Shown here: in pieces, positions 42,648-52,015 of the stretch
How positions within the stretch are numbered: position 1 is the stretch's first letter
How the letters are laid out: each line of letters begins with the position of its first letter
Assembly: GCF_037974355.1 (NCBI RefSeq)
Contig: NZ_CP150235.1
Span: 4,774,001-4,838,000, forward strand
DNA length: 64,000 bases
Direction: 5' to 3'
Source: Paenibacillus sp. FSL R5-0517
Lineage (GTDB): Bacteria > Bacillota > Bacilli > Paenibacillales > Paenibacillaceae
Notes under the pieces: model-generated
What the model was told of the DNA's origin: nothing
Databases searched by the model: none
Seen by the model: only the letters and a program-made list of their open reading frames with translations
Position numbers and translations under genes: made by a program

Positions 42648-44981
42648 CTATGGTAGCGAAGCCCCGTCTGTTGCTGGATCATCAGAGGATTCGGATTCAT
42701 TGGCGGGAGCCTTGTTGTTGTCTGTTTCGTCTGTTCCATCGGTTTTACCTTCGTCGCCCGAGGCCTCTTGTTCCTTCACTTCAGAATCTGACGACGGATC
42801 AGAAGAGATTGGAGCCTCATCGGCTATACCTGTCACTGCCGCTTTGGCAGTTTGCAAGTTCAACTTCACGGTTCTCTGCTCACCTGCGACCTGCTCGGTT
42901 TGCTTCACGACATAGCCCTCACCTTCGACCGTTACCCCCACTTTCATGAGTGAAAGTACTTCAAGGGCATCACGAAGAGATTCACCTGTTAGATCTGGAA
43001 TCTTCATCTTGCTGCTTTCTTCCGTTAGCAGATAGATTCGTTGGCCTGGATTCATAGAGGCGCCAGCAACCGGATACTGCCGAATTACATTATCTCCTTG
43101 ACCAAGAGTAACATAAGCAATACCTGCGCTTAGAAGTTGGCTTCTGGCCTGTTTGGCTGTCTTGCCACTCAGGTCAGGCGCCTTCGCTTGCACGACAGAG
43201 ACTTCTTTTGACTTTTTGTCAGGAGTTTTGGCAGTGTCCTTCGGTATTCCCATGTATTGAAGAGTCTGGCTGACAATCTTTTTGAATACCGGAGCAGCCG
43301 CGGTTCCTCCACCGATGTTGGTTCCATCCGGTTGGTCAATGACAACAAGTATGGCAATCTTCGGATTATTCACTGGTGCAAATCCAATAAACGATACAAC
43401 GTCTTTGGACTTGCTGTATTCTCCGTTAACTACCTTTCTTGCCGTACCCGTCTTACCAGCTACACGGTAACCTTCAATATAGGCATTACGACCGGTACCA
43501 ATCGTTTGATCTGCAACCACTTGTTCCAGATAACCGCTCACCAGCTTGGAAGATTCCTTGGAAATCACCTGACGAACCACTTTAGGTTTGATCACTTCCG
43601 TGGTCCCATCATTCGGGTTCTTGATCTCCTTCACCAGATGTGGCTCCAGCAATTTGCCGCCGTTGGCAATCGCAGAGATAGCTGCGACCTGTTGAATTGG
43701 TGTTACCTGTACAAGACCATGACCGTAGGCTGCCGTGGCAATCTCGGATTTGTATATAAGTGGCTTGATCGGTGACGCTGACTCATTCGGCAGATCAATA
43801 CCTGTCTTTTTACCAAAACCGAATTCGTCTATGTAATGACGCAGACGTTCACCACCAAGCATGTTATAACCCAAGTTAACAAAGGCAATGTTACTCGACC
43901 GTTTGACACCTTCAAGATAAGATATCCAACCATAGGCATGTCCATTATCACTAATTGGGAAACCACCGATATATATGCGTTTGGATTCGAAACTAGCATT
44001 GGGATCAAAGAGTTTTTCTTCCACAGCTCCTGCCAGCGTAACTATTTTGAATGTACTACCTGGCTCATAGATGGATTGAGTGGCATGATTGATAAAATTC
44101 TTTTGATCAGGTGTACTCCCATACGAATTAGGGTTAAAGGTTGGCCAATTCGCCATGCCTAGAATCTCCATCGTGCTCGGATCTGCTGCAATGACCGTCA
44201 TACTCAGTGGATTATATTTGGCAACGGCTTCTTTCATTGCATCCTCAATGTAAAACTGGATCGTGTCATCGATGGTTAGCGTAAGGTTTTTCCCGTTCTG
44301 AGGCGGCAGATAGTTATCCTGTGAATCCGGAAGTTTGATGCCCTTGGCATCCTTCTGATAATTCAAATATCCGTCTGTACCAGTCAGTGCTTCATCATAT
44401 GAGACTTCAAGTCCATTGACAGCTTTCCCGTCACGGCTCATATATCCCAAGAGGTGAGAAGCAAGTGTTTCTTCAGGGTAAAACCGCTTCGACTCTTGAG
44501 CCATGACAATGGCATTACGAGCCTTGTATTCTTCTTGTAATTCCTCACGCAGTTCGTTGACTTTTTCCGCAAGCTCAGGACTTATCTTATACCCTTCACT
44601 GCGTACTTCACGCTGCTGATAGAACTTGCCATCTTCCTTTTTGGCTGTGACCAGAGCACGCATCTCACTCTCATTTTTACCAAGAAGGGCTGAGAGCTTT
44701 TCCGTCACTACATCCTGAATCCCAAGTTCATTAATTAACAGAGGATTCACGGAAACCGTGTATGCAGGCGCATCAGTAGCCAGAACATTACCATTGCGGT
44801 CCGTAATCGTCCCACGTGCGGCCTTAATCGTCTGTTCCCGCTCTACCAAACCGGCCGCCCTTTCCTGCCATACACCACCATTTACTACTTGAATGAAGAA
44901 GATTCGGGTTACGAGTACAAGAAAAAAGAGGGTAATACATCCCCCTATAAGCAACGTGCGCATCTTTATTCTTTTTATCAT
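42648..44981 (-). CDS. pbpB: Class B penicillin-binding protein, PBP2B-like with two PASTA domains
   Basis: Divisome transpeptidase (PBP2B/FtsI role). 777 residues. N-terminal anchor (LLIGGCITLFFLVLV), RGTITDRNGNVLATD, transpeptidase SXXK at Ser309 (STFK), SSN at 362-364 and KTGTARKV. Two PASTA domains follow (APDLSGKTAKQARSQL and IPDLTGESLRDALEVLSL). The last 60 or so residues form an acidic, Ser/Asp/Glu-rich low-complexity tail that most relatives lack. It lies between ftsL and spoVD. Confidence 0.95.
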   Translation of the reverse strand: MIKRIKMRTLLIGGCITLFFLVLVTRIFFIQVVNGGVWQERAAGLVEREQTIKAARGTITDRNGNVLATDAPAYTVSVNPLLINELGIQDVVTEKLSALLGKNESEMRALVTAKKEDGKFYQQREVRSEGYKISPELAEKVNELREELQEEYKARNAIVMAQESKRFYPEETLASHLLGYMSRDGKAVNGLEVSYDEALTGTDGYLNYQKDAKGIKLPDSQDNYLPPQNGKNLTLTIDDTIQFYIEDAMKEAVAKYNPLSMTVIAADPSTMEILGMANWPTFNPNSYGSTPDQKNFINHATQSIYEPGSTFKIVTLAGAVEEKLFDPNASFESKRIYIGGFPISDNGHAYGWISYLEGVKRSSNIAFVNLGYNMLGGERLRHYIDEFGFGKKTGIDLPNESASPIKPLIYKSEIATAAYGHGLVQVTPIQQVAAISAIANGGKLLEPHLVKEIKNPNDGTTEVIKPKVVRQVISKESSKLVSGYLEQVVADQTIGTGRNAYIEGYRVAGKTGTARKVVNGEYSKSKDVVSFIGFAPVNNPKIAILVVIDQPDGTNIGGGTAAAPVFKKIVSQTLQYMGIPKDTAKTPDKKSKEVSVVQAKAPDLSGKTAKQARSQLLSAGIAYVTLGQGDNVIRQYPVAGASMNPGQRIYLLTEESSKMKIPDLTGESLRDALEVLSLMKVGVTVEGEGYVVKQTEQVAGEQRTVKLNLQTAKAAVTGIADEAPISSDPSSDSEVKEQEASGDEGKTDGTDETDNNKAPANESESSDDPATDGASLP

Positions 44982-44993
44982 CGGAACACCTCT

Positions 44994-45422
44994 TTACTTA
45001 CTGCTTGCTGTATTCGAAGACGATTCAGTGCCTGTTGATTTCGTGCTTGTTGAGCGTGGTACAAAAATGACATCCTTACCGGAAGCTTCAACGTAACCAA
45101 GTTGTTTTGCATTTTCGATGACCTGATTATTTAAGGTTTCTTTTTCCACCTGCAGGTCTGCAATTGTCTTCTCATACCCCTTGATATCCGTAATAGTAGC
45201 CTGGGCCTGTTTGTTCAGATCATAGATATGAGCATAACGAGACATTAAAGCTCCACCAACAAGGATAACTGCAACCAGGGTAATCAGATACAAAATCTTC
45301 TCGCGTGCCGGAAGACCCGTACGACGGGTCACCACTTTGGTGGTTTCTTTGTATCGTTGCTGGGTCACACGTTCCTGGGACGCTTTTTCTTTTACAGCGA
45401 GATTACCACGTGTATATGCCAT
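44994..45422 (-). CDS. ftsL: Cell division protein FtsL
   Basis: Small bitopic divisome protein. 142 residues: basic cytoplasmic N terminus, one membrane helix (ILYLITLVAVILVGGALM), then a short periplasmic-facing coiled coil (DIKGYEKTIADLQVEKETL) and a Ser/Thr-rich tail. Recognised mostly by layout and place between rsmH and pbpB, since FtsL sequences diverge. It should form a complex with DivIB and DivIC. Confidence 0.9.
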   Translation of the reverse strand: MAYTRGNLAVKEKASQERVTQQRYKETTKVVTRRTGLPAREKILYLITLVAVILVGGALMSRYAHIYDLNKQAQATITDIKGYEKTIADLQVEKETLNNQVIENAKQLGYVEASGKDVIFVPRSTSTKSTGTESSSNTASSK

Positions 45423-45449
45423 ACTCCGATTCTCTCCTCCACTCTTGAT

Positions 45450-46400
45450 CTACAATTTCTCGGCAACGCGCAGCTTGGCTGAACGAGCACGTGAATTTTC
45501 GGCCAATTCCGTTTCCGTTGGAATTAGCGGTTTTCTGTTAACTAAACGCAGGGTACCCTTGCCGCCGCATACACACAACGGAAAATCGGGTGGACATGTA
45601 CATTTTTCCAGATAACTGCTGAAAATCTGTTTACATATCCGATCCTCAAGGGAGTGGAAGGTAATAACAGATACACGTCCTCCTGGTGCCAGACAACGAA
45701 CAGCCTGATGCAAGCCTTCTTCAAACGCACCCAACTCATCGTTAACGGCAATACGTAATGCCTGGAAGCTGCGCTTGGCAGGATGTCCACCCGTACGGCG
45801 AGCTGCCGCCGGGATGCCTTCCTTGATCAGTTCCACGAGTTCACCTGTCGTCTCAATGGTGGACTGCGCTCGTTTTGTGACGATAACACGGGCAATTCTT
45901 CTCGAAAACTTCTCTTCACCATAGCGATACAAAATTCGAGCAATCTCTTCTTCAGGCCACTCATTCACAATCTCTTTGGCCGTCAGCATTGCATCCTGGT
46001 CCATTCGCATATCGAGCGGAGCATCGTGATTGTAGCTGAATCCACGTTCTCCTTCATCAAATTGCGGAGATGACACACCCAAGTCGTACAAAATACCGTC
46101 GACCTGTGGTGCACCATCCTTCATTGGCACATCCAGATCCTTAAGTACCTGTTCCAGATCTCGAAAATTGGTTTTCACCAATGTTACACGATCTCCATAG
46201 GCAGCGAGCTTCTCGCGCGCATTATCCAAAGCCCAATCATCCTGATCTAGTGCGATCAGACGTCCCCCTGGACCGAGCTTGGACGCAATCACGGAGCTGT
46301 GTCCGCCACCGCCTAAAGTGCAGTCCACGTATATACCGTCCTGCTTGATGTTTAATCCCTCTGTTGCCTCTTCTTTGAGTACGGTTATGTGGTGAAACAA
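45450..46400 (-). CDS. rsmH: 16S rRNA (cytosine1402-N4)-methyltransferase
   Basis: Methylates C1402 in 16S rRNA. 316 residues. The SAM-binding motif VDCTLGGGGHSSVI and GILYDLGVSSPQFDEGERGFSY, DMRMDQ, PAKRSFQALRIAVNDELGA and VISFHSLEDRICKQ are all present. Second gene of the mra operon (formerly mraW). Confidence 0.98.
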   Translation of the reverse strand: MFHHITVLKEEATEGLNIKQDGIYVDCTLGGGGHSSVIASKLGPGGRLIALDQDDWALDNAREKLAAYGDRVTLVKTNFRDLEQVLKDLDVPMKDGAPQVDGILYDLGVSSPQFDEGERGFSYNHDAPLDMRMDQDAMLTAKEIVNEWPEEEIARILYRYGEEKFSRRIARVIVTKRAQSTIETTGELVELIKEGIPAAARRTGGHPAKRSFQALRIAVNDELGAFEEGLHQAVRCLAPGGRVSVITFHSLEDRICKQIFSSYLEKCTCPPDFPLCVCGGKGTLRLVNRKPLIPTETELAENSRARSAKLRVAEKL

Positions 46401-46418
46401 CCTGCACCCCTCCTGACT

Positions 46419-46856
46419 TTATAAATCAAAATTAAAATCGACCAGCTTTTCGGCAATGTCGTTGAATGCTTCTTCGGATTGATTGAAATAACTCTCCCAT
46501 ATGCCTTTGCTCCAAATCTCCACCCGGTTCGACACGCCAAGGACAACACAATCCTTGTCCAGCTTGGCATACTCTCTTAGATTGCCCGGCAGATTTACCC
46601 TGCCCTGTTTGTCCAGTTCACATTCGGTTGCACCCGAGAAAAAAAACCGGGTAAACGCACGTGCGTCAGATTTCATCAATGGCAGTGCTTTGAGCTTCTG
46701 TTCCATGACCCCCCACTCCTCCATGGGGTACACGAAAAGACACTGGTCCAAACCCCGTGTGACAACGAAAGACGGTCCCAGAGATTCGCGGAATTTGGCC
46801 GGAATGATAACCCGACCCTTATCATCAATGCTATGTTGGAACTCCCCCATAAACAT
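46419..46856 (-). CDS. mraZ: Transcriptional regulator MraZ
   Basis: DNA-binding regulator of the dcw cluster. About 145 residues from MFMGEFQHSIDDKGRVIIPA, the first of two SpoVT/AbrB-like domains; the second carries ATECELDKQGRVNLPGNLREYA. A GTG four codons upstream is too close to the GAGGAG ribosome binding site. The repeats directly upstream are its expected operator, so it should control its own operon. Confidence 0.97.
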   Translation of the reverse strand: MFMGEFQHSIDDKGRVIIPAKFRESLGPSFVVTRGLDQCLFVYPMEEWGVMEQKLKALPLMKSDARAFTRFFFSGATECELDKQGRVNLPGNLREYAKLDKDCVVLGVSNRVEIWSKGIWESYFNQSEEAFNDIAEKLVDFNFDL

Positions 46857-46872
46857 TGGCCCACTCACTCCT

Positions 46873-46907
46873 CACCCGTTTCTCCCACTTTGCCCCACTT
46901 TCCACCA
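46873..46907 (-). promoter_or_regulatory. MraZ box direct repeats
   Basis: Minus strand carries GTGG/GTGGGGC/GTGGGAG/CGGGTG motifs spaced ten bases apart (about 46873-46907), the classic MraZ operator of TGGG-N5 direct repeats. A possible -10 TATTAT lies just upstream (about 46917-46922), so binding would cover the start region. Confidence 0.85.
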
Positions 46908-46984
46908 CCTAAGCATAATAGATTCGCACAAAAAAATCAAAACCCTTCTTGCAATACTTGATTTTTTAATTTTTCAGCATAAAA

Positions 46985-47023
46985 AAACGTCTTTGATCCT
47001 GTCACTCAGGATCAAAGACGTTT
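46985..47023 (-). terminator. Terminator of ahcY
   Basis: 17-base perfect stem AAACGTCTTTGATCCTG with its complement around TCACT or its reverse, T run on the minus strand. It isolates the mra operon promoter from ahcY. Confidence 0.93.
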
Positions 47024-47129
47024 CCCGTAAACGGGCAATCGTATGTCTACACGCACATGAGCCATATCATCAATAAACCATTCTATACCCTTTGAATCAA
47101 TTCATCAGCTTGTAATTATTGGATAAAAC

Positions 47130-48395
47130 TTAAAATTTCCAGCTATCCAGGTATTTTTCTTGCTCAGCCGACAAAGAGTCGATACCAATATTCAAACTTT
47201 CCAGTTTATAGCTGGCAACCTGTTGGTCAATTTCATAAGGTACATTAACAACGTTTTTACCTAACTCCGCATAGTTCTCACTCACATAACGCAGGCCCAG
47301 AGCCTGCAGAGCAAACGTCGTATCCATGATTTCGGCAGGGTGACCATCTGCTGCACCTAGATTCACGAGACGACCTTCTGCAAGAAGGTACATTTTGCGA
47401 CCGTCTTTGAAACGATATTCCTCAATGTTACGGCGAACTGTGCGAATCGATTCCGAACGTTTAGCCAGTTCAGGTTTGTTCACTTCAACATCAAAGTGAC
47501 CTGCATTACTCAGGATTGCTCCGTCCTTCATCACATCGTAATGCTCGCCCGTGATAACATCCTTATTGCCTGTAACTGCGATAAAGAAATCACCCAATTG
47601 GGCTGCTTCCACCATCGTCATGACACGGAACCCGTCCATATGTGCTTCTACCGCTTTGATTGGATCAATCTCGGTTACGATCACATTCGCTCCAAGACCT
47701 TTGGCGCGCATCGCTACACCTTTACCACACCAGCCATAACCTGCTACCACTACGTTTTTACCAGCGACAACCAAGTTGGTTGTACGAATAATCCCATCGA
47801 ATGCAGACTGTCCTGTACCGTAGCGATTATCGAACAGATACTTGCAGTATGCGTCATTAACTGCAACCATTGGAAACTTCAATTGGCCTTCTTTCGCCAA
47901 TGCTTTCAAACGAATAATACCCGTTGTCGTTTCTTCTGCTCCGCCGCGAATTGTTGCTGCGAGGTCAGGGCGCTCGGCTGCAATAATGGTTGCAAAGTCT
48001 CCGCCATCATCAATAATGAGATCAGGCTTCACTTCAAGCGCACGCAGTTGCAGAGATTTGAATTCCGCAGGTTCCGGATTGTATTTCGCATATACGGTAA
48101 CACCGTCTTCCACTAATGCTGCGCAGACATCATCTTGTGTAGACAATGGGTTACTGTGCGTAATCGTTACTTCCGCCCCACCCGCTTGGATCACTTTTGC
48201 CAAGTAAGCTGTTTTTGCCTCCAGATGAAGACAAATCGCAACCTTCAAACCTTTGAAAGGCAGATCCTGTTCGAACTGGCGACGAATGCGGTTTAATATC
48301 GGCATATGTGCCTCTACCCAGTCTATTTTAAGATGACCCTCTGAAGCGAGTCCCATATCTTTAACGATACTATTTTGCAACGCAGGTGTAGTCAT
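47130..48395 (-). CDS. ahcY: Adenosylhomocysteinase (SAH hydrolase)
   Basis: Cleaves S-adenosylhomocysteine to adenosine and homocysteine, closing the methyl cycle. 421 residues. The NAD-binding motif VVVAGYGWCGKGVAMRAKGLG and substrate motifs HLEAKTAYLA, EETTTGIIRLKAL, NDAYCKYLFDNRYGTGQS, NAGHFDVEV and ADGHPAEIMDTTFALQAL are intact. It is the short form lacking the roughly 40-residue insertion seen in many eukaryotic and proteobacterial enzymes. GGAGG precedes the ATG. Bacillus subtilis uses Pfs and LuxS for this job instead. Confidence 0.96.
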   Translation of the reverse strand: MTTPALQNSIVKDMGLASEGHLKIDWVEAHMPILNRIRRQFEQDLPFKGLKVAICLHLEAKTAYLAKVIQAGGAEVTITHSNPLSTQDDVCAALVEDGVTVYAKYNPEPAEFKSLQLRALEVKPDLIIDDGGDFATIIAAERPDLAATIRGGAEETTTGIIRLKALAKEGQLKFPMVAVNDAYCKYLFDNRYGTGQSAFDGIIRTTNLVVAGKNVVVAGYGWCGKGVAMRAKGLGANVIVTEIDPIKAVEAHMDGFRVMTMVEAAQLGDFFIAVTGNKDVITGEHYDVMKDGAILSNAGHFDVEVNKPELAKRSESIRTVRRNIEEYRFKDGRKMYLLAEGRLVNLGAADGHPAEIMDTTFALQALGLRYVSENYAELGKNVVNVPYEIDQQVASYKLESLNIGIDSLSAEQEKYLDSWKF

Positions 48396-48439
48396 TCCAT
48401 ATCCTCCTTGTTTATGTGTTTCTTCTATTATAAAGGGCT

Positions 48440-50071
48440 CTATAGTGCAATAACCTTGTGCTCTCCAAGGAATTCGCTTGAGGCCTTAATCAGTTCTTCG
48501 ATCCACTCGGAGCCATAACGATTCAGGTAAAAGAGTGCATTATGTACTCGTTCCTGTGGTTTGCCCGTTGGAAATAAGGAGTTTTGAATGCCGTTCCAGT
48601 GCCTTAGGCTCACATTGTGTTTATCTTCAATGGCTTTGTGAGTCTGCTGTTTCAGATACTGCATTTGCTCGTTGATTTTACTCAAATTGGTGTCGCCAAT
48701 TCGTTCCAGCCCTGGATGAATCTCCGCGATCTCATCTAGCAATGGTCCATACAGATCAAGAAACGCTTCCTGAACCTTGTCAAACTGCTCATCTACCTGG
48801 AACGTCTCCTGTTGTGCGAGCCACTGCTCCTTCTTTTCTTCCAAATGATATTGTACATCCTGAAAAGAAAGCCCATATTGTTTCATATGTTTGTGATGAA
48901 TATCTTCCACAATGGTGAAGGACAACCGCGGCAACAGAATGGGCATTTGCAGTCCGAACTGACAAAATGCTTCCCGAGTCAAACCCCAATATGCAATTTC
49001 ACCCTGCCCCAAAATCACAGCGGCTACAGGCAGCACGGAATCCTGCATTAAAGGTCGCGTCAATACGTTGTTACTGAAGCGCTCCGGATGTTCTTCCAGT
49101 TCCTGGAGCAAACGCTCCTCCGTGAAAGAAAGCAAACCTTTGCGATCACTATACAAACCGTCCTTCAACAACAGTAGCAGCCGCGTACCTTCATGAATGT
49201 AGAACAGATTTGCTCCATCCTCCGCTACTTCGGCAGGCATAGCATAACCCGCTTGTTGTACCAGCGACGCTCCTTGTGTGTACGCGTTGCGCAGTACATC
49301 ATTTTTGCGTATCAACCGCTCAAACACGGGCTGTTCCAACCTGCGTAACTCTGGATCGGCTGCATCCATCAAAACAAGTCCACTGCTAGCAAACAAGGCA
49401 GATATCATGCGGGCAAATGCGTCACTCAGGTTTGAACTGGATTGATGAATCTCCGTGATACATTTCATCAATCCTGGTTTATGTATCGTATCAGGTAGCA
49501 GATGTTCCACCTGTTCGAGTACATTCATCCACTGCTGCGTATCCACATGAACATTACTCACAGAATCCCTTCCTGCGAATCGTCCCTGTAACTTGATCTT
49601 CTTCATATCTCCCTGATGATCAGGCAGGTACGTATGGTTAACTTCATCCCAGTCGTGGTCTTCACCGGCAATCCAAAATACAGGAACTACCGGGCGTTGA
49701 AGTTTATCTTCCGCTTCACGCGCAGCTGCCACTACACTGGCGGCTTTGTATATGACGAACAGTGGTCCGGTGAGCAGACCGCTCTGCTGTCCTCCTGTAA
49801 CCACCAGTGCATCTTGTTCTGCAAGACGTGTGATGGACGCATGAACCTCTTCATGGTCGTTCACCCGCTTATTATATATACGTAAATACTCTGCCAGATC
49901 ACGACGATCAATACGTGTGTTCTCCGATTGGTCCAGCCACTCGGCACGCGCCTGAAGTCCTGATTCCCAGCGAATGTCATACTCGTAAAGGCCACGCGCA
50001 GCATCTCTTGAACAGATATAATCTTCTGCAAGTTTTGATCCGCTGCGGAGTGCCTCGGTAATACCGTTCAT
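48440..50071 (-). CDS. bshC: Bacillithiol biosynthesis cysteine ligase
   Basis: Adds cysteine to glucosaminyl-malate in the last step of bacillithiol synthesis. 543 residues. Family motifs are VVTGGQQSGLLTGPLFVIYK, VPVFWIAGEDHDWDEVNH and RPLMQDSVLPVAAVILGQGE, with a coiled-coil insertion (about 390-450). In B. subtilis this gene (yllA) also sits next to mraZ; here ahcY is between. Confidence 0.95.
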   Translation of the reverse strand: MNGITEALRSGSKLAEDYICSRDAARGLYEYDIRWESGLQARAEWLDQSENTRIDRRDLAEYLRIYNKRVNDHEEVHASITRLAEQDALVVTGGQQSGLLTGPLFVIYKAASVVAAAREAEDKLQRPVVPVFWIAGEDHDWDEVNHTYLPDHQGDMKKIKLQGRFAGRDSVSNVHVDTQQWMNVLEQVEHLLPDTIHKPGLMKCITEIHQSSSNLSDAFARMISALFASSGLVLMDAADPELRRLEQPVFERLIRKNDVLRNAYTQGASLVQQAGYAMPAEVAEDGANLFYIHEGTRLLLLLKDGLYSDRKGLLSFTEERLLQELEEHPERFSNNVLTRPLMQDSVLPVAAVILGQGEIAYWGLTREAFCQFGLQMPILLPRLSFTIVEDIHHKHMKQYGLSFQDVQYHLEEKKEQWLAQQETFQVDEQFDKVQEAFLDLYGPLLDEIAEIHPGLERIGDTNLSKINEQMQYLKQQTHKAIEDKHNVSLRHWNGIQNSLFPTGKPQERVHNALFYLNRYGSEWIEELIKASSEFLGEHKVIAL

Positions 50072-50161
50072 GAGGTCTGCCTCCTATTCTGCTTCAAAGA
50101 GCCTTTCTTGATTGTACCGAATTCAAGGCCGCTTCGTCAAAAGAAAGTGATTAAAATACGA

Positions 50162-50188
50162 AAAAAACCGCCGAACGAGTCGGCGGCA
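50162..50188 (-). terminator. Terminator of the opp operon
   Basis: Minus strand GCCGCCGACTCGTTCGGCGG stem followed by TTTTTTT. Confidence 0.9.
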
Positions 50189-50228
50189 TTTAATACATCA
50201 ATAATAGCATATCGCTTTAATATTCCTA

Positions 50229-51998
50229 TTATACGTAAGGTTCTGCAACCCAGTGACCTTTGGAAACCTCAATCAATTGAGCATTTTCCAGGTTGTACGG
50301 ATCATTTGCAGGACCACCAGATCCATTCTGAATCGGGCTCATATGCTCTTCTGGCAGCAAGATGCGACGTTTGTTCGCTTCCACTTCCGGATCAGGTACA
50401 GGGATCGCGGAAAGCAATGTTTTGGTGTAAGGATGGACAGGATTCGCATACAGTTCTTCACTTTCTGCGAGTTCAACCACTTTACCCATGTACATTACAG
50501 CGACACGGTCACTGATATGTTTAACCATTGACAAGTCATGCGCAATGAACAGGTATGTCAAGCCGAGACGTTGCTGAAGTTCTTCAAGCAATTTAACGAC
50601 CTGTGCCTGAATGGATACATCCAGTGCAGACAATGGCTCATCACAGATGATGAATTTAGGGTCTACAGCAAGTGCACGCGCAATCCCGATCCGTTGTCTT
50701 TGACCACCGGAGAATTCATGTGGATAACGAAGTGCATGACTTGGATTCAGACCTACCAGATCAAGCAGCTCTTCCACTCTTCTCTTGCGCTCTTTGGAGC
50801 TGGAAGCCAGGCCATGAATATCCAGGGACTCCCCGATAATATCCATAACGTTGAAACGCGGGTTAAGAGATGCATATGGATCTTGGAAAATCATCTGCAT
50901 ATCTTTACGCATTTCTTTCATTTTGCGCGGGGACAACTTGTAGATATCCGTTCCGTTGAAGTTAACATTTCCGCCAGTTGGCTCATAAAGACGCAGAATG
51001 GTACGACCTGTTGTGGATTTACCACAGCCGGACTCGCCTACAACGCCAAGCGTTTCACCTTCAAAGATATCAAAGCTTACGTCATTGACCGCTTTGAGAA
51101 TGTTACCTTTACCCAAATTAAAGTACTGTTTCAAGTTTTTCACTTGTACCAGAGGCTTATTGCTACCTTTGATAATACCAGCCGGAGCTGGTTTTTCCTT
51201 TTTGGGCTCGTCCAGACGAGGCAAAGCATTCAGCAATTTAATGGTGTATGGATGTTGAGGGTTACTAAAGATTTCAGCAGTTGTTCCTGTTTCAACAACT
51301 TCGCCTTCCTTCATAACAACAACACGGTCACACATACCCGCTACGACACCAAGGTCATGCGTGATCAGCATGATCGATGTTCCCAGCTTTTGCTGCATGT
51401 CTTTCATGACATCCAGAATTTGAGCCTGAATGGTAACGTCAAGTGCAGTTGTCGGCTCATCCGCAATCAGAAGGGATGGACGACATGCAAGCGCGATCGC
51501 AATCATGGCACGCTGACGCATACCACCAGAGAATTGGTGAGGATAATGATTCATGCGAATAGCCGCATTTTTAATACCTACAAGTTCCAGCATCTCCAAA
51601 GCAGCTTTATTCGCAGCTTGTTTGGACATGTTCTGATGCTTGCGCAATACTTCAGTAATTTGTTTACCAACTTTAATGGTAGGATTCAAAGAAGTCATTG
51701 GATCTTGGAAGATCATACCAATATCTTTACCACGAATCGCTTCCATTTGTTTGTCTGTCTTATTCAGCAGGTCTTGCCCGTGAAAAGTAATTTCTCCGCT
51801 TTTGACCTTCGAAGGCGGGGAGGGAATCAATTTCATGATGGTTTGGGCGGTAACACTCTTACCACTGCCCGATTCACCTACGATCCCCAGCGTCTCTCCT
51901 TTGCCAAGTTCAAAACTCACATGTTTAACGGCATCAAATTCACCAGAACGTGTTGAGAACGACACACTCAGGTCTTTGACAGTTAAAATCGGCTCCAT
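50229..51998 (-). CDS. Oligopeptide ABC transporter, fused double ATPase (OppD-OppF fusion)
   Basis: 589 residues with two complete ABC cassettes. Cassette 1: Walker A GESGSGKS, Q-loop IFQDPMTSLNPT, signature FSGGMRQR, Walker B LLIADEPT. Cassette 2 (from about residue 290): Walker A GESGCGKST, FQDPYASLNPR, signature FSGGQRQR, Walker B FIICDEP. Each is followed by the oligopeptide-type C-terminal HPYT motif. Fusing the two ATPases (as in GsiA) replaces the usual separate OppD and OppF. It ends the operon oppA-oppB-oppC-oppDF and powers import of peptides. Confidence 0.95.
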   Translation of the reverse strand: MEPILTVKDLSVSFSTRSGEFDAVKHVSFELGKGETLGIVGESGSGKSVTAQTIMKLIPSPPSKVKSGEITFHGQDLLNKTDKQMEAIRGKDIGMIFQDPMTSLNPTIKVGKQITEVLRKHQNMSKQAANKAALEMLELVGIKNAAIRMNHYPHQFSGGMRQRAMIAIALACRPSLLIADEPTTALDVTIQAQILDVMKDMQQKLGTSIMLITHDLGVVAGMCDRVVVMKEGEVVETGTTAEIFSNPQHPYTIKLLNALPRLDEPKKEKPAPAGIIKGSNKPLVQVKNLKQYFNLGKGNILKAVNDVSFDIFEGETLGVVGESGCGKSTTGRTILRLYEPTGGNVNFNGTDIYKLSPRKMKEMRKDMQMIFQDPYASLNPRFNVMDIIGESLDIHGLASSSKERKRRVEELLDLVGLNPSHALRYPHEFSGGQRQRIGIARALAVDPKFIICDEPLSALDVSIQAQVVKLLEELQQRLGLTYLFIAHDLSMVKHISDRVAVMYMGKVVELAESEELYANPVHPYTKTLLSAIPVPDPEVEANKRRILLPEEHMSPIQNGSGGPANDPYNLENAQLIEVSKGHWVAEPYV

Positions 51999-52015
51999 AA
52001 TCCCACCTCCTGTTT

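Noticed and set aside
50538..51956. 472-codon plus-strand reading frame opposite the fused ATPase gene
   Set aside because: Antisense of a highly conserved double ABC protein; the product is rich in His, Cys and Phe with no recognisable domain.
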